Source of the DNA: Marinibacterium sp050389775 | Lineage (GTDB): Bacteria > Pseudomonadota > Alphaproteobacteria > Rhodobacterales > Rhodobacteraceae | DNA: 64,000 bases | Direction of reading: 5' to 3' | NCBI RefSeq assembly: GCF_050389775.1 | Contig: NZ_CP177145.1 | Location: 186,001 to 250,000 of the forward strand | Part shown: one piece after another, positions 51,557 through 60,319 of the stretch | Layout of the letters: every line of letters starts with the position of its first letter | Numbering within the stretch: the first letter of the stretch is position 1 | The notes under the pieces: model-generated | Database searches by the model: none | Told to the model about the DNA's origin: nothing | Seen by the model: only the letters and a program-made list of their open reading frames with translations | Made by a program: the position numbers and the translations under genes

Positions 51557-52750
51557 ATGCACAATGCCTGCCCCTTCCCGCTGCCCACCGCCGCGGACAT
51601 CGCCGAGCTGACCGCCTTTCGCCACCAGCTGCACCGCACGCCCGAGCTGTCGGGCGAAGAGCGCGAGACCGCCCGCCAGGTCGTGGCGGCCCTGCAGCCG
51701 ACCGGGCCCGACGAGATCCTGACCGGGCTGGGCGGGCATGGCGTCGCGGCGGTCTACGACAGCGGCCTGCCCGGGCCGGTGATCCTGCTGCGCTCCGAGC
51801 TCGACGCCCTGCCCATCGAAGAGCTGGGCCAGGTGCCCCATCGGTCGACCGTGCCGGGCAAGGCGCATCTGTGCGGCCATGACGGCCATTCGACGATCCT
51901 TGTCGGCCTCGGCCGCCTGCTGGGCCGGATGCGCCCGCCGCGCGGCCGGGTCGTGCTGATGTTCCAGCCGGCCGAGGAAGATGGCGCGGGGGCGGCGGCC
52001 GTGGTGGCCGACCCGGCCTATGCCCGCATCCGCCCCGACTGGGCCTTTTCGCTGCACAACGCCCCCGATGTGCCCATGGGCCAGGGCAAGCTGGGCCCCG
52101 GCCCGGCCAATTGCGCCTCGCGCGGGATGTGGATCACCCTGACGGGCAGCACGGCCCATGCCTCGCGCCCGCAGGACGGGCTGTCGCCGCTGAACGCCAT
52201 GGCCGAGATCATGCCCGGCCTCGAAGCCCTGACCAGCGACCTGCCCCTCGGCCCGGGCTATGCGCTGGTCACCGTGACCCATGCCACCCTGGGCCGGCCC
52301 AATTACGGCGTGGCCCCGGGCGAGTCGCGCATCCTCGTCACCCTGCGCACGGTCCATGACGACGAGATGGACGCGCTGAAGGCCCGGGCCGAGGCCCTGG
52401 CCCAGTCGATCGCCGCGCGCCACGGGCTGGCCTGTGCCTGCGGTTATGACGATGTCTTCCTGGCCAGCGTCAACGACCCCGACGCCACGCGGGTGCTGGC
52501 CACCGGTTTGACCCGGGCCGGGGTGCAGCAGGTGGTGCAGGACGCTCCCAACGTCGGGTCCGAGGATTTCGGCCGGTTCGGGCTGGCCGGAGCCAGGTCG
52601 GCCATGGTGTTCCTGGGCGCAGGGCCCGATTGCGCCGCGGTCCACACGCCGCATTACGATTTCCGCGACGACCTGATCCCCGTCGGCATCCGGCTTTTCG
52701 CCGAGACCATCGCGGCCTGCCTGGAAGAAGACGCCGCGCAACCGGCCTGA
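51557..52750 (+). CDS. M20-family amidohydrolase (hippurate/N-acyl-amino-acid type)
   Basis: A 397-residue amidohydrolase. Metal-ligand patterns: HRTPELSGEERETA near residue 29, the CGHDGHST motif (Cys and His ligands) near 105, FQPAEEDGAGAAAVV near 137 (general-base Glu), and SLHNAPDVPMG near 165. These distinguish the IAA-amino-acid/hippurate hydrolase branch from the dipeptidase branch at 5288. It follows the ATPase by 14 bases and ends at a convergent terminator, so it is the last gene of the peptide-transporter operon and probably hydrolyses the imported N-acyl amino acid or peptide. Confidence 0.9.
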   Translation: MHNACPFPLPTAADIAELTAFRHQLHRTPELSGEERETARQVVAALQPTGPDEILTGLGGHGVAAVYDSGLPGPVILLRSELDALPIEELGQVPHRSTVPGKAHLCGHDGHSTILVGLGRLLGRMRPPRGRVVLMFQPAEEDGAGAAAVVADPAYARIRPDWAFSLHNAPDVPMGQGKLGPGPANCASRGMWITLTGSTAHASRPQDGLSPLNAMAEIMPGLEALTSDLPLGPGYALVTVTHATLGRPNYGVAPGESRILVTLRTVHDDEMDALKARAEALAQSIAARHGLACACGYDDVFLASVNDPDATRVLATGLTRAGVQQVVQDAPNVGSEDFGRFGLAGARSAMVFLGAGPDCAAVHTPHYDFRDDLIPVGIRLFAETIAACLEEDAAQPA

Positions 52751-52757
52751 GGCGGGG

Positions 52758-52784
52758 TGTGCCCGGCACCGGTCGCCGGGCACA
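52758..52784. terminator. Convergent terminator, amidohydrolase vs Bcr/CflA gene
   Basis: TGTGCCCGGC at 52758-52767 is the exact reverse complement of GCCGGGCACA at 52775-52784 with a 7-nt loop, followed by TGATTTGTTC. Located between convergent genes. Confidence 0.65.
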
Positions 52785-52820
52785 TGATTTGTTCACATAA
52801 TCATGATTACACGCGCGCCA

Positions 52821-54053
52821 TCAGCCCTTCACCCCGCCCCCTCGCAACAGAAGGCTGGCCGCAAAGGTGACCAGGCCAGCCACCAGCAACAGGCCCCCCA
52901 GCGGACGGGGCGTGCCATCGGCCAGCGCCCCGGCCAGGGCCGAGCCCAAGATGCCGCCGCCATACTGGATCGCTCCGCACAGGGCCGCAATCGCCCCGGC
53001 ATTGCGCCCGGCCCCGTCCATCGCCCCCGACAGCGCGCTAGGCATGATCAGCCCGCCCATCGCCACGAAACCCATCAGCGGCAGGTAGATCCCCCAAAGG
53101 CCCCCGATCCCGGTAAAGGCCGTCACGGCGAAGACCAGGCCAAGGACCAGCGCCGCACTGGCCCCGATGCGCAACAGCTGCGTGGTGCCGGTGCGCGCCA
53201 CGAGACGCCCGTTGACCAGGTTCATGCCGAAAACGCCGACGATCCCGCTGGCGAACACCAGCCCGTAACCCTGCGGTGACACACCGAAATAGTCGATGAA
53301 CACGGCCGGCGACCCGGCGATATAGGCAAACATCCCGATGTAGAACAGGCCAACCACCAGCGCGTGGCCCATCACGTGGCGGTTGCCCAGCAGGCTGCCA
53401 TAGTCGCGAAAGGCCGCACCCAGCCCCCGGTCGCTGCGATCGGCGCGCGGCAGGGTCTCGCCCAGCGACAGCAGGCCCAGGAGCGCCAGCAGGCCGATGG
53501 CGCCCAGCACGACGAACACCGCCCGCCAGCCCAGCAGCCCGGCCACCTGCGCGCCGATGCTGGGGGCCACAAGCGGCGCGATGGTCATCACGGCCACCAG
53601 CAGCGACATCATCTGGGCCCCGCGTGCCCCGGGATAGAGATCGCGCACCATGGCCCGCGACAGCACGACACTGGCCGAGGCCCCGACCGCCTGCACCACC
53701 CGCCAGGCGATCATCTGCTGCACACCCCCCGCCAGCGCACAGCCGGCGGTGCCGGCCAGGAACAGGCCCAGCCCCAGCGCGACCGGCCAGCGGCGGCCAT
53801 AGCGGTCTCCGATCGGGCCCCAGACCAGCTGGCCCAGCGACAGGCCGATGAGAAAGGCCGTCACGGTGAATTCCATCGCCCCGTGGGCAACGCCGAAACT
53901 CTCGGCGATGCGCGGCATCGCGGGCAGGTAGATGTCGGTCGACAGCCCGGCAAAGGCCATCAGCGTGGCCAGAACTACCATCGCATGCCAGACGGCCGGC
54001 GCCGGTCGGGCCGGGGCCATGGTGGTCCTGGGCTGTTCACATGTTGCGCTCAT
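52821..54053 (-). CDS. MFS multidrug exporter, Bcr/CflA family
   Basis: A 410-residue major-facilitator protein with about 12 hydrophobic segments. The Bcr/CflA pattern is clear: LSTDIYLPAMPRIAESFGV in the first loop, LSLGQLVWGPIGDRYGRR (MFS motif A) near residue 72, and VVQAVGASASVVLSRAMVRDLY near 115. Proton-driven export of antibiotics or sulphonamide-like drugs is typical; actual cargo here is unknown. It lies 150 bases downstream of the SDR gene on the same strand and may be cotranscribed. Confidence 0.92.
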   Translation of the reverse strand: MSATCEQPRTTMAPARPAPAVWHAMVVLATLMAFAGLSTDIYLPAMPRIAESFGVAHGAMEFTVTAFLIGLSLGQLVWGPIGDRYGRRWPVALGLGLFLAGTAGCALAGGVQQMIAWRVVQAVGASASVVLSRAMVRDLYPGARGAQMMSLLVAVMTIAPLVAPSIGAQVAGLLGWRAVFVVLGAIGLLALLGLLSLGETLPRADRSDRGLGAAFRDYGSLLGNRHVMGHALVVGLFYIGMFAYIAGSPAVFIDYFGVSPQGYGLVFASGIVGVFGMNLVNGRLVARTGTTQLLRIGASAALVLGLVFAVTAFTGIGGLWGIYLPLMGFVAMGGLIMPSALSGAMDGAGRNAGAIAALCGAIQYGGGILGSALAGALADGTPRPLGGLLLVAGLVTFAASLLLRGGGVKG

Positions 54054-54203
54054 GTCCGGGCTCCTTGGATCGGCTGGGTTGGGTGGTTGGGGCCGGATGC
54101 CCCGCCAGTTTCCACACCGGCGATGCCCCCCGGGCGACAGGCGGGTCGGCCGGGGACCGGGCAGCCTGCCCAGAGGCGCAGGCGACGGCGGACGGACCGG
54201 GGC

Positions 54204-55019
54204 TCAATCCGTGTCACCAAAATAGAAATTGGCCGTCGCGCCGCCGTCGATCAGAATGTCGCTGCCGGTGATATAGCCGCCTTCGGGCCCCATGATCAGC
54301 GCCGCCAGAGCGGCAACCTCGTCGGGCGTGCCCGCCCGGCCGGCCGGGTTCCGGGCCAGCATGTCGCGATAGAACGCCGCCCGCTCGCCGTTCAGCTCGT
54401 CATGGGCCAAGGGCGTCACGATGATGCCCGGGCTGATCGCATTGACCCGCGCCCCGCGCCGCCCCCATTTCGGAGCCTCGCCCCGCACGCGCAGCGAATT
54501 GCAGCGTTTCGAGATCTGGTAGGCGTGCAGCGTGTCCTCGACCCCGGCCACGACGGGCAGGGCCAGCAGGTCTTCGGCCGGCGTGACGGCCAGCTGCCTG
54601 ACCTCTTCCGCCGTCAGCGCGGGCAGGCGATAGCCCGATTGCGAGGAGATGACGATCGCGTTGCCGCCTTCGGCAATGACCTGGCCGAACTCTTCGAGCA
54701 GCATCGCCGTGCCGTAGAGATCGACCTTGAGAATGGTTGCGACCGGCGCCTGCGAGGGCGACACGCCGGCGGCCTGGACGAGGCTGCGGATCGGGCCCAG
54801 GCCCTGGGCCAGGGCGATCAGCGCCCGGACCGACGCACGGTCGGACACGTCGACAACGGTGGCCGTCGTGCGAAACCCGGCCATCTCCAGAACGCCTGCG
54901 GCGGCCTCGGCGCTCTCGCGCTTGAGGTCGGCCAGCACCACATGTGCGCCCGAGCTGACACGCCGGGCAATGGCCTGGCCGATCGATCCTGCGCCGACAA
55001 CAACGGTGACATCCGTCAT
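54204..55019 (-). CDS. Short-chain dehydrogenase/reductase
   Basis: A 271-residue SDR. The cofactor loop is VVVGAGSIGQAIARRV at residues 5-20, with DLKRES (Asp after beta2, favouring NAD), VDVSDRAS, and the catalytic set Ser in VISSQSGYR and YQISK near residue 167. An insert of about 20 residues between the Ser and Tyr segments is longer than in simple SDRs. The C-terminal GPEGGYITGSDILIDGGA is the usual substrate-side end. Substrate unknown. A 185-base region with a strong hairpin separates it from the DUF1028 gene. Confidence 0.9.
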   Translation of the reverse strand: MTDVTVVVGAGSIGQAIARRVSSGAHVVLADLKRESAEAAAGVLEMAGFRTTATVVDVSDRASVRALIALAQGLGPIRSLVQAAGVSPSQAPVATILKVDLYGTAMLLEEFGQVIAEGGNAIVISSQSGYRLPALTAEEVRQLAVTPAEDLLALPVVAGVEDTLHAYQISKRCNSLRVRGEAPKWGRRGARVNAISPGIIVTPLAHDELNGERAAFYRDMLARNPAGRAGTPDEVAALAALIMGPEGGYITGSDILIDGGATANFYFGDTD

Positions 55020-55116
55020 GATCCTGATCCTTTCGTGGGTGTGTTGCCACGGGATCTAACGGCTTTCGCCGCCGGGATTAGACGGATCAGGCCACAAGGC
55101 TTTATACGCCTGATGC

Positions 55117-55147
55117 ATGAAAGGCCCGGGTTCGCCGGGCCTTTCAT
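55117..55147 (-). terminator. Strong stem-loop ending the DUF1028/nitrilase transcript
   Basis: ATGAAAGGCCCGG at 55117-55129 is the exact reverse complement of CCGGGCCTTTCAT at 55135-55147 (13 bp, 5-nt loop). It lies 60 bases past the DUF1028 stop, with the A/T end of the stem acting as the U-rich part. Probable rho-independent terminator on the minus strand. Confidence 0.6.
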
Positions 55148-55207
55148 GTCGGATGATCATGTTGCGCGGGGCATCCCACCCCATCGCGTCCGGCCCGGCC
55201 AGGTGCC

Positions 55208-55879
55208 TCAGCCGGAATGTTCGACGCTGCTCGACGACGGCGCCGCATCGGGATCGAGGGCGCGCAGGCGATAGGCGGGGGCCTTGGGCAGCCAGTCGGC
55301 CAGCAGCTCGCCCATCGCGGCCAGCGGATCGGACGAGGCATCGATGCGCAGGTCGACATCGCGCAGCCCCTCGGCGCCCAGCACGACCAGCGCCGCCGAT
55401 TGCAGCGGATCGCGCTCGCTGCCCGCGGCCTCACCCGCCTTCAGCCCGGCCAGCAGGCGTTCGGCCAGCGATCCGCTGCCCGTCTCGAAGCCCTCGATCA
55501 TCGCCGGCAGCACATCGGCGCTGCCCAGGAAATTGCCCAGGGCCAGGCTGTGGCCGCCCAGCATGCCGCCGCAATGCGGCAGGCAGCTTTCGCCGGTCAG
55601 GTGCCACCCCGGCCCGGTCATCGCCAACACGCCCAGCTGGCGCCAGTGCGGCGCCACGGCCGCGCCGTGCATCGCCTGCAACGTGGCCTGCGCATCGCCG
55701 GTCTCGGCCCAGGCCGCCAACCCGACCGCATGCAACCGCGGATCGGTGCGGGCCTGGGAAAACACCACGCAGCCATCGGCCACGGCCCCCACCCGGGCGC
55801 CGACACAGACCGACGAGGTGGTCACGGCATAGCCGATCTGGCCGGTATCGGGGCAGCGCCCGGCGATGGAAAAGGTCAT
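55208..55879 (-). CDS. DUF1028 protein (Ntn-hydrolase-like)
   Basis: A 223-residue DUF1028 protein starting MTFSIAGRCPDTGQIGYAVT, the family opening. Further family features are VGARVGAVADGCVVFSQA, LALGNFLGSADVLPAMIEGF and LAERLLAGLKAGEAAGSERD. The family is of unknown function and is thought to share the Ntn-hydrolase fold. The ATG at 55879 overlaps the nitrilase stop by 4 bases (ATGA), so the two are coupled; the longer open frame reaching 56305 is only antisense-type noise within the nitrilase gene. A paralogue lies at 63315. Operon context suggests a role in amide or carbamoyl hydrolysis. Confidence 0.9.
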   Translation of the reverse strand: MTFSIAGRCPDTGQIGYAVTTSSVCVGARVGAVADGCVVFSQARTDPRLHAVGLAAWAETGDAQATLQAMHGAAVAPHWRQLGVLAMTGPGWHLTGESCLPHCGGMLGGHSLALGNFLGSADVLPAMIEGFETGSGSLAERLLAGLKAGEAAGSERDPLQSAALVVLGAEGLRDVDLRIDASSDPLAAMGELLADWLPKAPAYRLRALDPDAAPSSSSVEHSG

Positions 55880-56811
55880 TCCTCCACCTCGACGCCGGTC
55901 TGCGACGTGATCGGCCCGTAATGCTCGATCCGCCGGTGACGCGCGAAATCGAAGACCGAGCGCCGGATATAGGCGCCCAGGTCCAGGTCGCAGGAATAGG
56001 TGATCACCTCGTCGTCTTCCGACGCCGCGCGGGCCACGACCTCGCCGGTGGGCGACACGATGGCCGAGCCGCCGATCATCGCAAAGCCGTCCTCGGATCC
56101 GCATTTCGCCGCCGCCATGACCCAGGCGCCGTTCTGGTAGGCCGCCGATTCCAGGCTGAGCCGGTGGTGGAATTCGCGCAGGTGGGCCGGTTCGGGATGG
56201 TGGATGTTGCGGGTCGGCGTGTTGTAGCCCAGCATGAACACCTCGGCCCCGCGCAGCGCCATGACCCGAAAGGTCTCGGGCCAGCGCCGGTCGTTGCAGA
56301 TGCACATGCCGAAACGGCCGTCCTGGGTGGCATAGGTCGGGAAACCCAGGTCACCGACCTCGAAATACCGTTTCTCCAGGTGTTCGAACTCGATATCGCC
56401 GATGGGATCCTTGGTGCCCGGCAGGTGGATCTTGCGGTACTTGCCCAGGATCCCGCCATCGGGCCCGACCAGAACCGAGGTATTGAACCGCCGCACCTGG
56501 CCGCCTTCGGTGATCTTCTCGGCATAGCCCAGGTAGAACCCCACGCCCAGCCGGGCCGCCTCGTCAAAGAGCGGCTTCATCGCCGGCGAGGGCAGGCCCT
56601 CTTCGTAGAACTGGTCGTATTCCTCGGGCGTGTCGTAGATGTAGCGCGGGAAGAAGGTGGTCAGCGCCAGCTCGGGAAAGGTCACCCAGCGTGCGCCACG
56701 GCCATGGGCCTCGCGCAGCATCTCGATCAGCCGGCCGACGGTCTGGGCCCGGGTGTCGGCCAGGTGCACCGGCCCCATCTGGGCCACGGCGAAAACCACG
56801 TTGCGGCTCAT
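55876..56811 (-). CDS. Nitrilase-superfamily hydrolase, N-carbamoyl-D-amino-acid hydrolase type
   Basis: A 311-residue carbon-nitrogen hydrolase. The catalytic triad is in place at Glu47 (FPELALTTFFPR), Lys127 (YRKIHLPG) and Cys172 (CICNDRRWPE), the same numbering as remembered for the Agrobacterium D-carbamoylase. Other shared stretches are HLEKRYFEVGDLGFP, GYNTPT, FHHRLSLESAAYQNGAW and DEVITYSCDLD. It should release CO2 and ammonia from an N-carbamoyl amino acid; stereochemistry and exact substrate are inferred. First gene of a two-gene minus-strand operon with DUF1028, divergent from a LysR gene. Confidence 0.92.
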   Translation of the reverse strand: MSRNVVFAVAQMGPVHLADTRAQTVGRLIEMLREAHGRGARWVTFPELALTTFFPRYIYDTPEEYDQFYEEGLPSPAMKPLFDEAARLGVGFYLGYAEKITEGGQVRRFNTSVLVGPDGGILGKYRKIHLPGTKDPIGDIEFEHLEKRYFEVGDLGFPTYATQDGRFGMCICNDRRWPETFRVMALRGAEVFMLGYNTPTRNIHHPEPAHLREFHHRLSLESAAYQNGAWVMAAAKCGSEDGFAMIGGSAIVSPTGEVVARAASEDDEVITYSCDLDLGAYIRRSVFDFARHRRIEHYGPITSQTGVEVEE

Positions 56812-56865
56812 CTCACTCTCCTGTTCTGGGTCTGCCCCTTGTTGCTAGACAGCGCCCCTATCAGT

Positions 56866-56880
56866 GTGAAATTATTTTTG
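56866..56880. promoter_or_regulatory. Candidate LysR site between nitrilase and lysR-type gene
   Basis: GTGAAATTATTTTTG lies in the 99-base divergent gap. The same GTGAAATT core recurs on the other side of the lysR-type gene (57860), within overlapping inverted repeats, suggesting one regulator binds both. Confidence 0.45.
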
Positions 56881-56910
56881 TCGCAGATGGAATAAACTGA
56901 GGTTATCGAC

Positions 56911-57840
56911 ATGATCAACGCCCGCCAGCTGGAAGTGCTGTCCACGGTGATCGAAGTGGGCACCACGGCCCGGGCGGCGGAATTGCTGTCGGTCAGCCAG
57001 CCGGCGGTCAGCAACATGATTCGCCACACCGAGGATCTGGTCGGTTTCCCGCTGTTCAAACGCGAACATGGCCGGCTGGTGCCCACCCGCGAGGCGCTGC
57101 ATATCGCGCAGGAGGCCCAGCACCTGTTCATGCAACAGAAACGCGTGGCCAACATCATCGACGAGCTGCGCGGAGGCACAATCGGCCGGCTCAACATCGT
57201 GGCCACACCGTCGATCGGCCATGGCATCCTGCCCCGTGTCCTGGCCGATTTCGTGCGCACCCGCCCAAAACTTCAGCTGTCGATCGAACTGGGCAACATC
57301 GAGGTCATCACCCGCCTGCTGCTCAGCGGGCGGGCCGACCTGGGCCTGTCGATCACCGGTCCGCGGCGCTCGGCCCTGTCCGTCCGGCCGCTGGGACAGG
57401 GCCGGATGATGTGCGTCTGCCCCGAAGGCCACGAACTGGCCCTGTCGCAGCGCATCCGCATCACCGACCTGAACCACGTCCGCCACATCTCTTATGCTGG
57501 CAGCACGCCGCTGGGACAGGCGGTGGATGCGGTCTTTTCGGCCCAGGGGCTGGAACGACGCTATTTCTGCGAGGTCCGTCACACGGCCACCGCCCTGGAA
57601 CTGGTGCGCAGCGGTCTGGGGGTGGCGCTGGTCGACAGCTTCGCCCTGCTCGGGCTGGGCCACGAGGGCACGGCGATACGTCCGACCGAGCCGGAATTGC
57701 CGCTGGAAATGCATGCGATCACGTCGAACCTGTTCCCCACATCGAACCTGGCCATCCAGTTCCAGGAATTCGTGGCGGGCTACCTGGCCAAAGACCCGAC
57801 CGGGGCCGATCCGGCCGCTGCCACGGGCCGGACTGTATAA
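56911..57840 (+). CDS. LysR-family transcriptional regulator
   Basis: A 309-residue LysR regulator: N-terminal helix-turn-helix MINARQLEVLSTVIEVGTTA, ELLSVSQPAVSNMIRHTEDLVGFPLFKRE, then the effector-binding domain (RLNIVATPSIGHGILPRVLADF, ISYAGSTPLGQAVDAVF, LELVRSGLGVALVDSFAL). It is divergent from the nitrilase/DUF1028 pair and upstream of the polyamine-type transporter operon, so it is the probable regulator of both arms. GAGG about 10 bases before the ATG serves as the ribosome site. Confidence 0.92.
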   Translation: MINARQLEVLSTVIEVGTTARAAELLSVSQPAVSNMIRHTEDLVGFPLFKREHGRLVPTREALHIAQEAQHLFMQQKRVANIIDELRGGTIGRLNIVATPSIGHGILPRVLADFVRTRPKLQLSIELGNIEVITRLLLSGRADLGLSITGPRRSALSVRPLGQGRMMCVCPEGHELALSQRIRITDLNHVRHISYAGSTPLGQAVDAVFSAQGLERRYFCEVRHTATALELVRSGLGVALVDSFALLGLGHEGTAIRPTEPELPLEMHAITSNLFPTSNLAIQFQEFVAGYLAKDPTGADPAAATGRTV

Positions 57841-57849
57841 CCGCGCATT

Positions 57850-57876
57850 ATTTCACGGCGTGAAATTTTTATTTCA
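57850..57876. promoter_or_regulatory. Overlapping inverted repeats upstream of the polyamine-type ABC operon
   Basis: ATTTCACGGCGTGAAAT (57850-57866) is a perfect 17-base palindrome; its right arm is shared with a second inverted repeat, TGAAAT-TTTT-ATTTCA (57861-57876). A TTGACC follows at 57882. Overlapping dyads ahead of a promoter are typical of LysR activation and regulatory sites. Confidence 0.55.
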
Positions 57877-57959
57877 TTGTGTTGACCCCCCGTGTTCCGA
57901 TGACCCGGTAATCGGCCGCAACCCACCTGTGGCCGGGCCGCCAGCCGACCGGGGATTTC

Positions 57960-59030
57960 ATGACCACACCCATCCTGTCCGTCCAGAACGCCGTGAAACG
58001 CTATGGCGATGTGCATGCGCTCGACCATGTCAGCCAGGACATTGCCGACGGCGAGTTCCTGACCCTCCTGGGCCCGTCCGGCTCGGGCAAGACAACGCTG
58101 CTCAGCGCGATTGCCGGGTTCATCACGCTGGACGAGGGGCGCATTGCCCTGCGCGACCGCGACATCACCCGCCAGCCGCCCGAACATCGCGATTTCGGCA
58201 TGGTCTTTCAGGGCTATGCCCTGTTCCCGACGATGACCGTGCGCGACAACGTGGCCTTTCCGCTCAAGGTGCGCAAACGGCCGGCCGCCGAGATCCGGGC
58301 ACGGGTCGAGGAATGCCTCGACCTGGTGCAGATGGGCAAGTACGCCGACCGCATGCCCTCGCAATTGTCGGGCGGCCAGCAGCAGCGCGTGGCGCTTGCC
58401 CGGGCCCTGTCGTTCAACCCCCAGGTGCTGTTGCTCGACGAGCCGCTCTCGGCGCTCGACAAGAAACTGCGGGCCGATCTGCAATGGGAGCTGAAGGCGC
58501 TGCATGACCGGCTGGGCGTGACGTTCATCTATGTCACCCACGACCAGGAAGAGGCGCTGTCGATGTCCGACCGGATCGTCATCCTGAAGGACGGCAGGAT
58601 CCAGCAGGACGGCAAGCCGGGCGAGCTGTACAACCGGCCGGCCAATGCCTTTGTCGCCGATTTCCTGGGCAAGTCGAACTTCATCGACGTGACCGTCACG
58701 AGCACCGAAGGCGACCTGCTGCATTGCGAGGCCAAGGGCACCAGCTTTCCGGCCATCGCCACCGAGAACGGCCCGCGCAGCGGCCAGGCCCGGGTGGCCC
58801 TGCGGCCCGAACGGCTGCGGCTGGCCGCCCCGGGCGAGGAATTCCTACCCGCCCGTGTCCGCCAGGTGAGCTACCTGGGCGAACGCTGCCAGGTGATCGT
58901 GACCCATGACACGCTGGGCGACCTGCTGGTCTCTTGCCCGACGTGGAAAAGCGGGCTGACCCCGGCGCCCGACCTGCCGGTGTCGATCGGCTGGGACCGC
59001 GACGCCTGCGTGCTGCTCAGCCCCGAATAA
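57960..59030 (+). CDS. ABC ATP-binding protein, spermidine/putrescine type (PotA-like)
   Basis: A 356-residue ATPase with Walker A GPSGSGKTT near residue 40, signature LSGGQQQRVALARAL near 137, Walker B VLLLDEPLSALD, the TFIYVTHDQEEALSMSDRI switch region, and a C-terminal TOBE domain from about residue 275 (RVALRPERLRL). This domain layout is that of PotA and other polyamine/ferric/spermidine importers. It heads the operon with the binding protein and two permeases downstream. No strong ribosome site is seen at ATG 57960, but it aligns with the family start. Confidence 0.9.
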   Translation: MTTPILSVQNAVKRYGDVHALDHVSQDIADGEFLTLLGPSGSGKTTLLSAIAGFITLDEGRIALRDRDITRQPPEHRDFGMVFQGYALFPTMTVRDNVAFPLKVRKRPAAEIRARVEECLDLVQMGKYADRMPSQLSGGQQQRVALARALSFNPQVLLLDEPLSALDKKLRADLQWELKALHDRLGVTFIYVTHDQEEALSMSDRIVILKDGRIQQDGKPGELYNRPANAFVADFLGKSNFIDVTVTSTEGDLLHCEAKGTSFPAIATENGPRSGQARVALRPERLRLAAPGEEFLPARVRQVSYLGERCQVIVTHDTLGDLLVSCPTWKSGLTPAPDLPVSIGWDRDACVLLSPE

Positions 59031-59095
59031 CCCCGGACACAGACCCAGACGACCACCAAAGCCGAACAACAAGGCACCCCGACAAGGAGAAGACC

Positions 59096-60229
59096 ATGAC
59101 CGATACCACCGATTTCGAGGCCAAGCGCGACATCGCCCTGATCGCGGCCGAACGTTACAAGCAGGGCCGGCTGACCCGCCGGGGCTTCATCGCCGCGATG
59201 GGCGCCCTGGGCGTGCTGCCCGCGCTGAATTCGCGCGCGCTGGCCCAGGCCAAGGAAATCGTCGTCGTCAACTGGGGCGGCACGGCGGCCGACGTGCTGC
59301 AGGAAGTGATGTGCGACACCTATGCCGAAGCCACGGGCATCCCGGTTGTCGTCGACGGCTCGGGCCCCTCGGCGGGCAAGATCCGGGCCATGGTCGAAAG
59401 CGGCGCGGTGGTCTGGGACCTGTGCGACAGCGGCGCGGGTTCGGCCATCATCCTGGAACAGCAGGGCATGACCCAGCCGATCGACTATTCGATCGTCGAC
59501 AAGTCCAAGGTGCTGGACGGCACGGCCTACAACAACGGCGTGGGCAATTACGTCTATTCCTACGTCCTGGCGACCAACCCCAAGATGCTGGGCGGCAACG
59601 TGCCGCAAAACTGGGCCGACGTGTGGAACGTCAAGGATTTCCCGGGCATGCGGACCTTCCGCAAGTCGGTGCGCGGCCAGCTGGAAAGCGCGACCATGGC
59701 CCAGGGCGTCGCCCCTCAGGATGTCTATGAGGTGCTGGGCACCCAGGATGGCATCGACGCGGCCATCGCCAAGTTCCGCGAGCTGCGCGACAACATCATC
59801 GTCTGGGGCTCGGGCAGCGACAGCCAGAACCTGTTCCTGCAGGAAGAAGTGGCCATCGGCAACATCTGGTCGACCCGTGCCCACCTGCTGAAGGACCAGA
59901 TGGACGAGGGCGCCTTCCAGGTCTCGTTCAACGGCGGCGTCATCGCCCCGGGCATCTGGGTCGTGCCCAAGGACAACCCGGCCGGCACCGAGGAAGTGAT
60001 GAAGTTCATCGCCCATGCCCAGGATCCGGCGCTGCAGGTCAAGTGGCTGGAAATGATCGGCTCGGGTCCGATCAACCCCGAGGCCGCTGCCCTGGTGCCC
60101 GCCGAGCTGGCCGCCTGGAACCCGTCGAGCCCCGAGAACCTGGCCACCCAGATCCTCTACAACGACGAATGGTACGCGAAGAACCAGATCGCCGCCGAAG
60201 AGGCCTATGTCGACGCGCTGATCAACTGA
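59096..60229 (+). CDS. ABC substrate-binding protein, spermidine/putrescine type (PotD-like)
   Basis: A 377-residue periplasmic binding protein. A Tat-like signal is visible (LTRRGFIAAMGALGVLP, cleavage near ALA at about residue 50) after an unusually long 28-residue n-region. The mature sequence starts EIVVVNWGGTAADVLQEVMC; later features are NWADVWNVKDFPGMRTFRKS and PGIWVVPKDNPAGTEEVMKF, matching PotD-type proteins. ATG 59096 follows AAGGAG by 6 bases. Ligand may be a polyamine or another amine or ureido compound; neighbouring hydrolases suggest the latter. A double stem-loop follows the stop. Confidence 0.9.
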   Translation: MTDTTDFEAKRDIALIAAERYKQGRLTRRGFIAAMGALGVLPALNSRALAQAKEIVVVNWGGTAADVLQEVMCDTYAEATGIPVVVDGSGPSAGKIRAMVESGAVVWDLCDSGAGSAIILEQQGMTQPIDYSIVDKSKVLDGTAYNNGVGNYVYSYVLATNPKMLGGNVPQNWADVWNVKDFPGMRTFRKSVRGQLESATMAQGVAPQDVYEVLGTQDGIDAAIAKFRELRDNIIVWGSGSDSQNLFLQEEVAIGNIWSTRAHLLKDQMDEGAFQVSFNGGVIAPGIWVVPKDNPAGTEEVMKFIAHAQDPALQVKWLEMIGSGPINPEAAALVPAELAAWNPSSPENLATQILYNDEWYAKNQIAAEEAYVDALIN

Positions 60230-60240
60230 TCCCCGACCAC

Positions 60241-60280
60241 GCCCGGGTCCGGGGGCCGGCCAATGCGCCGGCGCCCGGGC
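60241..60280 (+). terminator. Intercistronic stem-loop after the PotD-like gene
   Basis: GCCCGGG at 60241-60247 pairs with CCCGGGC at 60274-60280, enclosing an inner GCCGGC (60255-60260)/GCCGGC (60267-60272) stem. It begins 11 bases after the binding-protein stop, upstream of the permease gene of the same operon. Confidence 0.5.
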
Positions 60281-60319
60281 CCGCCCCTTCTCCGACGACA
60301 CGACGACCCCGGAGGTGCC

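Noticed and set aside
52798..52809. Palindrome TAATCATGATTA near the Bcr/CflA gene end
   Set aside because: It lies in a convergent gap with no promoter to control and is probably incidental beside the terminator.
55880..56305. N-terminal extension of the DUF1028 gene
   Set aside because: This part overlaps the nitrilase gene in another frame and has Arg/Gly-rich noise; the family N-terminus MTFSIAG begins at 55879.
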